Positions 1 to 8,707 of a stretch of 64,000 bases of DNA are shown piece by piece. The notes under the pieces are model-generated. The model saw only the letters and a program-made list of their open reading frames with translations, ran no database searches and had not been told where the DNA came from. Position 1 is the first letter of the stretch. Each line of letters opens with the position of its first letter. This DNA is from Pseudomonas sp. ACM7 (GTDB taxonomy: Bacteria; Pseudomonadota; Gammaproteobacteria; Pseudomonadales; Pseudomonadaceae), in contig NZ_CP024866.1 of NCBI RefSeq assembly GCF_004136015.1, forward strand, positions 2,740,436 through 2,804,435, in the 5' to 3' direction. Made by a program: the position numbers and the translations under genes.

Positions 1-819
<819 letters not shown>

Positions 820-1031
820 TTTCTTGTTCTCCGCAGGCTGATTCGGTTGAACACAGTCTTGCGGCGCGCGGCGTTTGAGAGAACGGCAGGAAAGGCCAAA
901 AGGGGATCGATATGGCCAAAAGAATTGACCGAAATTCGCCCCCTTGTGGCGCGGCGGTGCTCCAGCTCAGGGCGCTAGCTTGTCCGTTATGTTGTTGGTG
1001 ATTTTGAGGGCGTCATCGTCGGAGCGCCGCC

Positions 1032-1120
1032 CGGAGCAAGCTCGCTCCCACATTTGATCTTCAGCGAACACTGATTTTGTGTCCGACGCAGAACCAATGT
1101 GGGAGCGAGCTTGCTCGCGA
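1032..1120. repeat. REP doublet (divergent orientation)
   Basis: Two copies of the REP core, first as GAGCAAGCTCGCTCCCAC (about 1034-1051) and then inverted as GTGGGAGCGAGCTTGCTCGC (about 1099-1119), in the gap between the amidohydrolase and the AraC-type gene. The order is right-arm first, unlike the doublet at 2199. Confidence 0.85.
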
Positions 1121-1146
1121 GAGCAATATTTAAGACAACACATCAT

Positions 1147-2139
1147 TCAAGGTCGGAACTGGCTGGGCGCCACGCCGCTCCAGCGCACAAAGGCATGGCG
1201 GAAACTCGCGGTCTCGCTGAACCCCAGCGCTTCTGCAATCCGATAGATCGGCAGTTCGTCCTCGCAGAGCATGCGTTTGGCCTGCTCGAACCGCAGTTCA
1301 TCGAGCAACTCTTGATAGCTGCACCCCAGCTCCTTGAGATGTCGGCGCAAGGTGCGTGCCGAGCAGTTCAGCTGTTCGGCCAAACCTTCGAGGCCGGGCG
1401 CCGCATTCAACTGCGCACTGAGTAGCTGGCGGATTCGTCCCAGCCACACTTGGCGACCCGTGAACTCGGTGTTCTGTTTGCGGCAGCGTTCTGCCATGGC
1501 CTGATGGGTGATGGCGTCGGCCAGAGGCAGGGGGTGCTCTAGCCAGGCTTTGTCGAAGGCAAAGGCGTTGGACGCAGCGTCGAACTGCAAGGGGCAATCG
1601 AAACGTTCGGTGTAGCGTGCCTGATAGTCCGGTGCCGGGTAATCGAAGCGGGCGCCAAGCAGCGGCAACGGTTGGCCGAGCAGGTCTTCGCAAGTGACCT
1701 TCATCGAAACCAGGCAAAACTCGACATTGAATGGCGCCAGCGCAGGGTTTTCCCGATAGTCGCCAGCGGTGAGCCAGATGCGCTCGTTATCTTCTTCCAG
1801 GCTCAACTCGAACAGTGTTCCCAATAGCGCCGGATAGTGCAGTGCCAGCCGCAAGGCGTCACCTAAAGTGGCGCTGGTGAGTAAGGCGTACCCGAGCATG
1901 CCGTAGGACGAAACGTGCATCCTCCGGCCCAGTTCCAGGCCGATGTCACGCTTGAGCGCGACGGCGTTGGCGCAGACCTGCATCTCCTGATTGGTGGTGA
2001 TGCGCGTGTCCGCCCGGCTCAGATCCGCCGTGGTGATGCCGCTGCCGGCCAGCAGCGCTTCGCTGGACAAGCCCTCGGCCTTGAAGGTGTTGAGCACCAG
2101 GGAGACAGCGTTGAGGGTGGTGAGGTGGGAGTGGAGCAT
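1147..2139 (-). CDS. AraC family transcriptional regulator
   Basis: A 330-residue DNA-binding regulator. The N-terminal two thirds resemble the arabinose-binding-like domain of the OruR/ArgR-type branch (PF12625). The C-terminal about 90 residues form the double helix-turn-helix, with hallmarks RTLRRHLKELG, IAEALGFSETASFRHAF and the terminal SGVAPSQFR. The start at 2139 has only a weak ribosome site. The effector molecule cannot be read from sequence. It is flanked by REP doublets on both sides and is probably its own transcription unit. It may control neighbouring amino-acid or polyamine genes, but this is inference from proximity only. Confidence 0.85.
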   Translation of the reverse strand: MLHSHLTTLNAVSLVLNTFKAEGLSSEALLAGSGITTADLSRADTRITTNQEMQVCANAVALKRDIGLELGRRMHVSSYGMLGYALLTSATLGDALRLALHYPALLGTLFELSLEEDNERIWLTAGDYRENPALAPFNVEFCLVSMKVTCEDLLGQPLPLLGARFDYPAPDYQARYTERFDCPLQFDAASNAFAFDKAWLEHPLPLADAITHQAMAERCRKQNTEFTGRQVWLGRIRQLLSAQLNAAPGLEGLAEQLNCSARTLRRHLKELGCSYQELLDELRFEQAKRMLCEDELPIYRIAEALGFSETASFRHAFVRWSGVAPSQFRP

Positions 2140-2198
2140 GGGGGGTTCCAGCCTTGGGATGGCTGGAGGACAGCAAGTTGTATGCCGAGTGATGAACC

Positions 2199-2288
2199 TG
2201 TGGGAGCGGGCTTGCTCGCGAATGCGGTGTAGCAGTCACATAGATGTTGGATGTGCCGCCGCCTTCGCGAGCAAGCCCGCTCCCACAA
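2199..2288. repeat. REP doublet (REPIN-like)
   Basis: TGGGAGCGGGCTTGCTCGCG at 2201-2220 and its inverted copy CGCGAGCAAGCCCGCTCCCA at about 2267-2286, separated by about 45 bp. It lies between the AraC-type gene start and the asparaginase 3' end. Confidence 0.9.
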
Positions 2289-2302
2289 GGTTTTGGGGTG
2301 TG

Positions 2303-3307
2303 TCAGCTCAGTTCGCCGCAGAGGTCGAGTTCTACAAGGCGCCGCACTTCAGCGGTGTCGAGCCCGGCACCCAGCAAGCCATGCAACTTGCCAAACGCCG
2401 CTTCACGGGTCATGCCACCACCGGACAACACGCCGACACCACGCAGACGACTGCCGGCCTCGTAAACATCCAGCTCGACGCCACCTTCATGGCACTGCGT
2501 AACCGCCACCACCACAACACCCTTGTCCCGCGCCCGTTCCAGGCTGGCGAGAAACTCCGGGTTGTCACTCGGTCCGGTGCCGCTGCCGTAGCACTCCAGC
2601 ACCAGGCCCTGAATGCCGCTGTCGAGCAGGCCGTCCAGTATCTCGGCGCCGATGCCGGGGAACAGTGGTAGCACAGCGACTTTCGCCAATTGCTTGGGCT
2701 GGTTGTAGGTCAGCGATGCCGGTATTGAAGAAGCCTTCTCACCGCCACCCTGACGCTCCAGTCGCTTGAACGGATGACGACCGAAACTGCGCACCTTCGC
2801 GCAACGGGTCGGGTCCAGCAGTTCGCCGTGGAAATACAGATGAACGCCCGGCGCAAGGCCGTGACCCAAAGCAACCAGCGCGCCACTGAGGTTTTCCCAG
2901 GCATCACTGTCGGTCACGCCGGCCGGCAGCATGGAGCCGGTGAACACCACACGGGCATGCAGGCCGAGCAATTGAAAACTCATGGCCGCCGCGCTGTAGG
3001 CGAGGGTATCGGTGCCATGCAGGATCAGCACGCTGTCGCAGCCCTGGACATCGACGGCGTCGACCACCGCTTCACGCAGTTGCTGCCAGTAATCAGGAGT
3101 CATGTTGGCGCTGTCGATCAGCGGCGACATCTCGCGAAAGCGCCACTGCGGTACGACAAGGTCAGGCTGGCTGTGCAGATACTCGCGCATCCGTGCTTCG
3201 AAACCGGACGCCGGGGCCAGGCCGTGAGCACTGGTTTGCATACCGATGGTGCCGCCGGTGTAAAGCACCATGACGTGCTGGGCGGCAGGGTAGGTCGAGG
3301 AATTCAT
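2303..3307 (-). CDS. L-asparaginase (asparaginase/glutaminase family)
   Basis: Hydrolyses L-asparagine to L-aspartate and ammonia. The 334-residue protein has the two family threonine motifs: VLYTGGTIGM near residue 15 (catalytic Thr) and HGTDTLAYSA in the middle (Thr-Asp pair). No signal peptide is visible, so a cytoplasmic enzyme is likely. The ATG at 3307 is preferred over an upstream in-frame start at 3370 because GGAG lies 6 bases ahead of it and the N-terminus then fits family length. It is on the same strand as, and 99 bases downstream of, the AGCS symporter gene. With aspA upstream the three genes form a plausible uptake, asparagine-to-aspartate, aspartate-to-fumarate route. Confidence 0.9.
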   Translation of the reverse strand: MNSSTYPAAQHVMVLYTGGTIGMQTSAHGLAPASGFEARMREYLHSQPDLVVPQWRFREMSPLIDSANMTPDYWQQLREAVVDAVDVQGCDSVLILHGTDTLAYSAAAMSFQLLGLHARVVFTGSMLPAGVTDSDAWENLSGALVALGHGLAPGVHLYFHGELLDPTRCAKVRSFGRHPFKRLERQGGGEKASSIPASLTYNQPKQLAKVAVLPLFPGIGAEILDGLLDSGIQGLVLECYGSGTGPSDNPEFLASLERARDKGVVVVAVTQCHEGGVELDVYEAGSRLRGVGVLSGGGMTREAAFGKLHGLLGAGLDTAEVRRLVELDLCGELS

Positions 3308-3371
3308 GGGGGTCTCCGAGAACGATGACAGCATGCGGCCGAGCATGACGCCGGCCGAACGCTGTGTCACG

Positions 3372-3401
3372 CCGGGCGCAGGGGGATGCGCCCGGTTTTT
3401 T
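3372..3401 (+). terminator. Terminator-like hairpin, plus orientation
   Basis: A 9-bp GC-rich stem (3372-3380 with 3387-3395), 6-base loop and T6 run at 3396-3401. The T run is on the plus strand although both neighbouring genes are on the minus strand. In the minus-strand transcript it is a strong hairpin without a U tract, so it could partly separate the symporter and asparaginase messages. Confidence 0.6.
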
Positions 3402-3406
3402 ACCGA

Positions 3407-4858
3407 TCAGCGTTGCGCTGCGGGTACGCCTTGCAGCTCAGCTTCAGCCTTGGTGGCGGCAGCTGGCGGGTTGGCTGGCCAGGCTTTCAGGTCCAGGTCC
3501 AGATCCGGGAATTTGCTCGAATCGAACACGGGTGTCTTGATGCCGGCCGCGCGCTGGTCATCGTAGTCACGCAGGATGCGCATGCCGACTTTGAACAGCA
3601 GGAACAGCGCGATCAGGTTCACAAACGCCAGCAGGGTCATGGTGATGTCAGCGAAGGCGAACACCGTGCCGAGGTTTTCGATAGCGCCCCAGAAGATCAA
3701 CACCAATACCAGCGCGCGGTAACCGATCAGCGCCTTGCGGTTTTCACCGATCAGGAAACGCAGGTTGCTCTCGCCCAGGTAGTAGTTGTAGAGGATCGAG
3801 GTGAACACGAACAACGACAGGGCCACGGAAATGAAACTCCGGCCCCAGTCACCGACCACGGCGGCCAGGGAGTTCTGGGTCAGGGCAATGCCGTCGCCTT
3901 CGAAGCCCGGGGTGTAGAAGCCCGAGAGCAGAATCAGCAACGCGGTGCAGGTGCAGATCACGAAGGTGTCGAGGAACACGCTGAACGCCTGAACCACACC
4001 TTGTGCCACCGGGTGCTCGACCGACGCGACCGCAGCCACGTTTGGCGCACTGCCCAGGCCCGCTTCGTTGGCGAACACGCCACGCTTCACGCCCATGACG
4101 ATGGCGGTGCCGATCAGGCCACCGAAGGCTTGATCCAGACCGAAGGCGCTTTTGACGATGGTCATCAGCATCGCCGGAACGTGGTCGAATTGCAGCACGA
4201 TCACATAGATGGTCACACCGATGTACACCAGGGTTTTCACCGGCACCAACAGGTCAGCGACCTTGGCGATGCGCTTGATACCACCGATGAACACCAGACC
4301 CAGCAACACCGCCAGGGCCAGGCCCGTGTAAGTGGGGTCGAGGTCGAAAGCGTTTTTCAGCGAGTGGGTCACGGCGTGGGATTGCAGACCGTTGAAGGCG
4401 AAGCCGAAGGTGATCAGTAGCAGGAACGCCATGATCATGCCCAGCCAGCGTTTCTGCAGGCCGTGCTGGATGTAATAGGACGGGCCGCCACGGTACGTGC
4501 CGTCGGAGTCGCAGCGCTTGTAGAGCTGGCCGAGGGAGCATTCGAAGAAGCTGCTGGACATGCCGACCAGCGCGGTCACCCACATCCAGAACACCGCACC
4601 CGGACCACCCAGGGTCACGGCGATACCGACACCGGCGATGTTGCCCGCACCGACACGACCGGCGAGGCTGAGCATCAGGGCCTGGAACGAGCTGAGTTGA
4701 CCGGCGCTGCTTTTCAGGCTGTCGCGGAACACCGCGAACATATGGAAGAAGTGGCGCAGTTGAACGAAACGCGAGCGGATCGTGAAGTAGCTACCGAGCC
4801 CGACAATGAGCACGATCAGTACTTTCCCGGAGAGGAAGTCGTTAATGACTTCGAGCAT
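3407..4858 (-). CDS. Alanine/glycine:cation symporter family (AGCS) transporter
   Basis: Inner-membrane sodium-coupled amino-acid importer of 483 residues with about 10-11 hydrophobic segments. Family hallmarks near the N-terminus are FQALMLSLAGRVGAGNIAGV and GPGAVFWMW, and FANEAGLGSAPN lies in the middle. Most members take up alanine, glycine or related small amino acids. The ATG at 4858 has GAGGAA nine bases upstream. It sits between aspA and asparaginase on the same strand, suggesting uptake of substrates for that pathway. Exact substrate is not readable from sequence. Confidence 0.92.
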   Translation of the reverse strand: MLEVINDFLSGKVLIVLIVGLGSYFTIRSRFVQLRHFFHMFAVFRDSLKSSAGQLSSFQALMLSLAGRVGAGNIAGVGIAVTLGGPGAVFWMWVTALVGMSSSFFECSLGQLYKRCDSDGTYRGGPSYYIQHGLQKRWLGMIMAFLLLITFGFAFNGLQSHAVTHSLKNAFDLDPTYTGLALAVLLGLVFIGGIKRIAKVADLLVPVKTLVYIGVTIYVIVLQFDHVPAMLMTIVKSAFGLDQAFGGLIGTAIVMGVKRGVFANEAGLGSAPNVAAVASVEHPVAQGVVQAFSVFLDTFVICTCTALLILLSGFYTPGFEGDGIALTQNSLAAVVGDWGRSFISVALSLFVFTSILYNYYLGESNLRFLIGENRKALIGYRALVLVLIFWGAIENLGTVFAFADITMTLLAFVNLIALFLLFKVGMRILRDYDDQRAAGIKTPVFDSSKFPDLDLDLKAWPANPPAAATKAEAELQGVPAAQR

Positions 4859-5124
4859 GGATTATTCCTCGCTGTTTTTTGTTTAGGCAAATGCTGGGCG
4901 GGCCGAAACATCGCGTTACACCAGATTGCGCGCGGCAAAACAGGCAAGGCGAAGGTTCGTCCCGATTTCATATTGCGGGTTTGTTATTAGTTCGGGTTTC
5001 GCATGGGTTTGGGCCTCGTTACCGACGACCGCTCACGCGAAGAGGGGCGGCACTATACCTAGGAGAGTGCCGTCCGTCTTCACGGATGTGGTGCAAGCAT
5101 CGAAACGAGGTGCTGCCAAGATCA
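4859..5124. other. 5' flank of the AGCS symporter gene
   Basis: No gene seen. On the minus strand this is the upstream region of the symporter gene, with its ribosome site GAGGAA near 4867. A promoter is expected here, but no confident -35/-10 pair was identified. Confidence 0.5.
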
Positions 5125-5199
5125 AAAGATCGCAGCCTTCGGCAGCTCCTACAGGGTGTACGTCAAATCCTGCAGGAGCTGCCGAAGGCTGCGATCTTT
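5125..5199. repeat. Second-family inverted repeat (GATCGCAGCCTTCGGCAGCTCC type)
   Basis: A perfect 30-bp inverted repeat, arms 5125-5154 and 5170-5199, with core GATCGCAGCCTTCGGCAGCT. The same core recurs at 27875-27936. It is unrelated to the GGGAGCG REP type. It forms a strong hairpin ending in TTT in either direction and may act as a bidirectional transcript end. Confidence 0.85.
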
Positions 5200-5235
5200 G
5201 CGGTGTCAGACATATTCGCTATCCGCAAAAGAGTT

Positions 5236-5270
5236 AAAAAAAAGGGCTTGGGGAATAAATCCCCAAGCCC
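5236..5270 (-). terminator. Rho-independent terminator of aspA
   Basis: A 10-bp stem GGGCTTGGGG/CCCCAAGCCC (5244-5253 with 5261-5270) and 7-base loop, followed on the minus strand by eight U residues (5243-5236). It lies about 90 bases downstream of the aspA stop. Confidence 0.92.
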
Positions 5271-5361
5271 TCAAAAGGTGAGAGGTGTCTAGTCCCTCGA
5301 CCTGGTGAGCGTGGCGCTTCGTGCTCTTCGTTAAAAGAGCAAGCGCCGGCGTTGCGTTCGG

Positions 5362-6786
5362 TTAAGCCTTCAGAGGCACCAGACGCGGAGCAATCATGTT
5401 TTCCGGGCGCAGGATGTCGGCGAGCATTTCGTCGTCGAGCAAGCCTTCTTCGCGCACCAGTTCCAGCACGCCGCGGCCGCTTTCTAGGGCGATACGGGCG
5501 ATGCGGGTGGCGTTTTCATAGCCGATGTACGGGTTCAGCGCGGTGACCAGACCGATCGAGTGCTCGACCAGTTCACGGCAACGCTCTTCGTTGGCGGTGA
5601 TGCCGACGATGCAGTGCTCGCGCAGCATGTCCATGGCGCGTTGCAGCAGGCGGATCGAGTCGAAGATCTTGAACGCGATCAGCGGCTCCATCACGTTCAA
5701 TTGCAACTGGCCCCCTTCGGCAGCAATGGTCAGGGCCAGGTCGTTGCCGATGATCTGGAACGCCACCTGGTTGACCGCTTCCGGGATAACCGGGTTGACC
5801 TTGCCGGGCATGATCGAGCTACCTGGCTGACGCGCTGGCAAGTTGATTTCGTTGATGCCGGTGCGTGGGCCGCTGGACAGCAGGCGCAGGTCGTTGCAGA
5901 TTTTCGACAGCTTGACCGCGGTGCGCTTGAGCATGCCGGAGAACAGCACGAAGGCACCCATGTCGGAGGTGGCTTCGATCAGGTCGGCGGCTGGAACCAG
6001 CGGTTGACCGCTGATCAGCGCCAGACGCTGAACGGCCAAGAGTTGGTAGCGCGGGTCGGCGTTGATGCCGGTGCCAATCGCGGTGCCGCCCAGGTTCACT
6101 TCGGTCAGCAGCTCGGGTGCCAGCGTTTTCAGGCGCGCCAGGTCTTCGCTCAGGGTCGTGGCGAAGGCGCGGAATTCCTGGCCGAGGGTCATCGGCACGG
6201 CGTCTTGCAGCTGGGTACGGCCCATCTTCAGGACGTGGCTGAACTCAACACCCTTGGCAGCGAACGCCTGGATCAGGCTGTCGAGGCTGGCCAGCAGCGC
6301 GTCGTGACCCAGCAGCAGACCCAGACGGATCGCGGTCGGGTAGGCGTCGTTGGTCGACTGCGCCATGTTCACGTCGTTGTTCGGGTGCAGGTATTGGTAT
6401 TCGCCCTTCTGGTGACCCATGGCCTCCAGCGCGATGTTGGCGATGACTTCGTTGGCATTCATGTTGGTTGAAGTGCCAGCGCCGCCTTGAATCATGTCCA
6501 CCACGAACTCTTCGTGGAAATCGCCGCGGATCAAACGTGCGCAGGCTTCGCTGATGGCAGCGTGCTTGGCTTCGCTCAGGTGACCCAGCTCGCGGTTGGC
6601 GTCAGCGGCGGCCTGTTTGACCATTGCCAGGCCGACAACCAGCTTCGGGTAATGCGAAATCGGAACGCCGGAGAGACGGAAGTTGTTCACCGCTCGCAAG
6701 GTCTGGATGCCGTAATACGCTTGAGCGGGTACTTCGAGTACGCCAAGCAGGTCTTTTTCTGTGCGGAAAGATGCAGCGGAGGACAT
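5362..6786 (-). CDS. aspA: Aspartate ammonia-lyase
   Basis: Converts L-aspartate to fumarate and ammonia, feeding amino-acid carbon into the TCA cycle. The 474-residue protein carries the fumarase/aspartase superfamily signature GSSIMPGKVN at residues 322-331, including the mobile-loop catalytic serine S324. It also has the conserved segments GAGTSTNMNANEV (about 103) and NDVNMAQSTND (about 137). The ATG at 6786 gives the standard MSSAASFRTEKDLLG start; an extended frame exists but adds nonhomologous residues. A strong terminator follows. The divergent LysR gene, 180 bases away, is the natural candidate regulator. Confidence 0.96.
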   Translation of the reverse strand: MSSAASFRTEKDLLGVLEVPAQAYYGIQTLRAVNNFRLSGVPISHYPKLVVGLAMVKQAAADANRELGHLSEAKHAAISEACARLIRGDFHEEFVVDMIQGGAGTSTNMNANEVIANIALEAMGHQKGEYQYLHPNNDVNMAQSTNDAYPTAIRLGLLLGHDALLASLDSLIQAFAAKGVEFSHVLKMGRTQLQDAVPMTLGQEFRAFATTLSEDLARLKTLAPELLTEVNLGGTAIGTGINADPRYQLLAVQRLALISGQPLVPAADLIEATSDMGAFVLFSGMLKRTAVKLSKICNDLRLLSSGPRTGINEINLPARQPGSSIMPGKVNPVIPEAVNQVAFQIIGNDLALTIAAEGGQLQLNVMEPLIAFKIFDSIRLLQRAMDMLREHCIVGITANEERCRELVEHSIGLVTALNPYIGYENATRIARIALESGRGVLELVREEGLLDDEMLADILRPENMIAPRLVPLKA

Positions 6787-6966
6787 GATAGAAATCATCT
6801 CGATAAGGACCCGGTCTGTGCCGGAACACTGCAAATGCTAGGCTTGTGGAGATTTTTGGGCCAATGCTGATAAACACTAGCCTATGCACATTCGGCATAA
6901 TGCCCGTGTGACGCCGTGTCTGCGGCGAGCGTGTGACCTAAATTGGTGCGTGTCCGGGAGGGCGTG
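6787..6966. promoter_or_regulatory. Divergent aspA/LysR promoter region
   Basis: 180 bases between divergently transcribed aspA and a LysR-type gene, the usual arrangement in which a LysR protein binds between itself and its target. I found no operator with enough symmetry to name. Confidence 0.5.
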
Positions 6967-7875
6967 ATGAACCTTGAAAGTAAATGGCTTGAGGACTTTA
7001 GTGCTCTGGCCGCCACCCGCAGCTTCTCCCAGGCTGCCGAACGACGCTTCGTGACTCAGCCGGCGTTCAGTCGACGGATCCGCAGCCTTGAAGCCGCGCT
7101 GGGGCTGACCCTGGTCAATCGCTCGCGCACGCCGATCGAACTGACGGCGGCGGGGCAGCTGTTTCTGGTCACCGCGCGAACGGTGGTCGAGCAGCTCGGT
7201 GAGGTGTTGCGTCACCTTCATCACCTGGAAGGCGGGCAGGGCGAGGTGATGCAGGTCGCCGCCGCTCACTCCCTGGCGCTGGGTTTCTTCCCGCGCTGGA
7301 TCGCGCAGTTGCGTAATGAAGGCCTGAACATTGCGACGCGCCTGGTGGCAACCAACGTCGGTGATGCCGTGCATGCACTGCGCGAAGGCGGTTGCGATCT
7401 GATGTTGGCGTTCTATGACCCGGATGCCGCGATGCAGATGGACCCGGAAATCTTCCCGTCGCTGCACCTTGGCGACACCGAAATGCTCCCGGTCTGCGCG
7501 GCGGACGCCGAGGGCAAACCGCTGTTCGATCTGGAAGGCGAAGGCAGTGTGCCGCTGCTCGCTTACAGCGCTGGTGCGTTTCTTGGGCGTTCGGTGAACA
7601 TGCTGCTGCGCCAGCGTGCGTTACGCTTCAGCACCATTTACGAAACCGCCATGGCCGACAGTCTTAAAAGCATGGCGCTGGAAGGACTGGGCATTGCCTG
7701 GGTTCCACGGCTCAGCGTGCGCGCCGAACTGGCTCGTGGGGAACTGGTGGTTTGCGGCGGCCCGCAATGGCATGTGCCGCTGGAGATTCGCTTGTACCGC
7801 TGCGCGCTGGTGCGCAAGGCGAATGTGCGGTTGTTGTGGCGCAAGCTCGAGGGCGGCGCCGCGCAAGGTACTTGA
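6967..7875 (+). CDS. LysR family transcriptional regulator
   Basis: A 302-residue LysR-type regulator with N-terminal winged helix-turn-helix (SFSQAAERRFVTQPAFSRRI, about residues 19-38) and a C-terminal substrate-binding domain that senses a small-molecule co-inducer. The ATG at 6967 follows GGGAGG closely; an in-frame TTG at 6943 is less likely. It is divergent from aspA, as in P. aeruginosa where the same pair is neighbouring, so it probably controls aspartate catabolism. This role is inferred from position only. Confidence 0.9.
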   Translation: MNLESKWLEDFSALAATRSFSQAAERRFVTQPAFSRRIRSLEAALGLTLVNRSRTPIELTAAGQLFLVTARTVVEQLGEVLRHLHHLEGGQGEVMQVAAAHSLALGFFPRWIAQLRNEGLNIATRLVATNVGDAVHALREGGCDLMLAFYDPDAAMQMDPEIFPSLHLGDTEMLPVCAADAEGKPLFDLEGEGSVPLLAYSAGAFLGRSVNMLLRQRALRFSTIYETAMADSLKSMALEGLGIAWVPRLSVRAELARGELVVCGGPQWHVPLEIRLYRCALVRKANVRLLWRKLEGGAAQGT

Positions 7876-7890
7876 GCACATCGACTTACC

Positions 7891-7982
7891 CTGTGGGAGC
7901 GAGCTTGCTCGCGATGGCGGACTAACATTCAACATCAATAGTGACTGTCCCGACGCTATCGCGAGCAAGCTCGCTCCCACAG
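7891..7982. repeat. REP doublet (REPIN-like)
   Basis: TGTGGGAGCGAGCTTGCTCG at about 7892-7911 and inverted copy CGCGAGCAAGCTCGCTCCCA at about 7960-7979, 50 bases apart, just after the LysR gene. Confidence 0.9.
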
Positions 7983-8084
7983 GGATTGGTGGTGTAATTG
8001 ATTGACCTTCAAGTCAATAAAACCGGCACTTTGCGCCGAATGACAGATGGTCGTATCGGGGGCTGTTTATCTGCTTCATTGAGG

Positions 8085-8132
8085 TATACTGCGCGGCCTT
8101 CGGCCGGTTCGTCCGGCCATAATTCGTACAAT
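8085..8132 (+). promoter_or_regulatory. Candidate purE promoter and upstream leader hairpin
   Basis: TATACT at 8085-8090 is a good -10 box; a weak -35 (CTGTTT) lies about 16 bases upstream. Downstream, GC-rich dyads at about 8094-8118 (GGCCGG...CCGGCC) could fold in the nascent transcript just ahead of the terminator hairpin. Promoter assignment is tentative. Confidence 0.5.
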
Positions 8133-8166
8133 CAAGCCACGCATTTTGCGTGGCTTGTTGTTTTTT
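8133..8166 (+). terminator. Terminator-like hairpin in the purE leader (possible attenuator)
   Basis: An 11-bp perfect stem (8133-8143 with 8147-8157), loop of three, followed by TTGTTTTTT. It lies only 38 bases before the purE start and downstream of the likely purE promoter. It would terminate purEK transcription unless relieved, so it may be a transcription attenuator. Confidence 0.75.
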
Positions 8167-8204
8167 GACGCGCCTGCGGGCGCCCAGAGAGAAGAGGCAC
8201 GACG

Positions 8205-8696
8205 ATGAGTGCACTGGTTGGCGTGATCATGGGCTCCAAGTCCGATTGGTCCACCCTTAGCCACACCGCCGATATGCTGGAAAAGCTCGGCATTCCTTAC
8301 GAGGTGAAAGTGGTCTCTGCCCACCGCACCCCGGACCTGCTCTTCCAGTACGCCGAAGAGGCTGAGGCGCGTGGCATCGAGGTGATCATCGCCGGTGCTG
8401 GCGGCGCGGCCCACTTGCCAGGCATGTGTGCGGCCAAGACCCACCTGCCGGTACTGGGCGTGCCGGTACAGTCGTCGATGCTGTCGGGCGTCGATTCCCT
8501 GCTGTCTATCGTGCAGATGCCCGCGGGCATTCCGGTCGCCACCCTGGCCATCGGCAAGGCCGGCGCGATCAACGCCGCGCTGCTCTCGGCGAGCATCCTC
8601 GGCGCCAAGCACCCGCAGTTCCACGCGGTGCTGAAAAAATTCCGCGCTGAGCAGACAGACAGCGTCCTGGAAAATCCAGACCCACGCATCGCCTGA
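8205..8696 (+). CDS. purE: N5-carboxyaminoimidazole ribonucleotide mutase
   Basis: Converts N5-CAIR to CAIR in de novo purine synthesis, acting after PurK. The 163-residue length and residues are those of class I PurE: MGSKSDW near residue 9, SAHRTP at about 43, [12 protein letters not shown] at about 67. The ribosome site is an AGAGG about 8 bases before the ATG. purK follows 11 bases after the stop, so the two are co-transcribed. The leader holds a terminator-like hairpin. Confidence 0.97.
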   Translation: MSALVGVIMGSKSDWSTLSHTADMLEKLGIPYEVKVVSAHRTPDLLFQYAEEAEARGIEVIIAGAGGAAHLPGMCAAKTHLPVLGVPVQSSMLSGVDSLLSIVQMPAGIPVATLAIGKAGAINAALLSASILGAKHPQFHAVLKKFRAEQTDSVLENPDPRIA

Positions 8697-8707
8697 GGTT
8701 GTTGACG

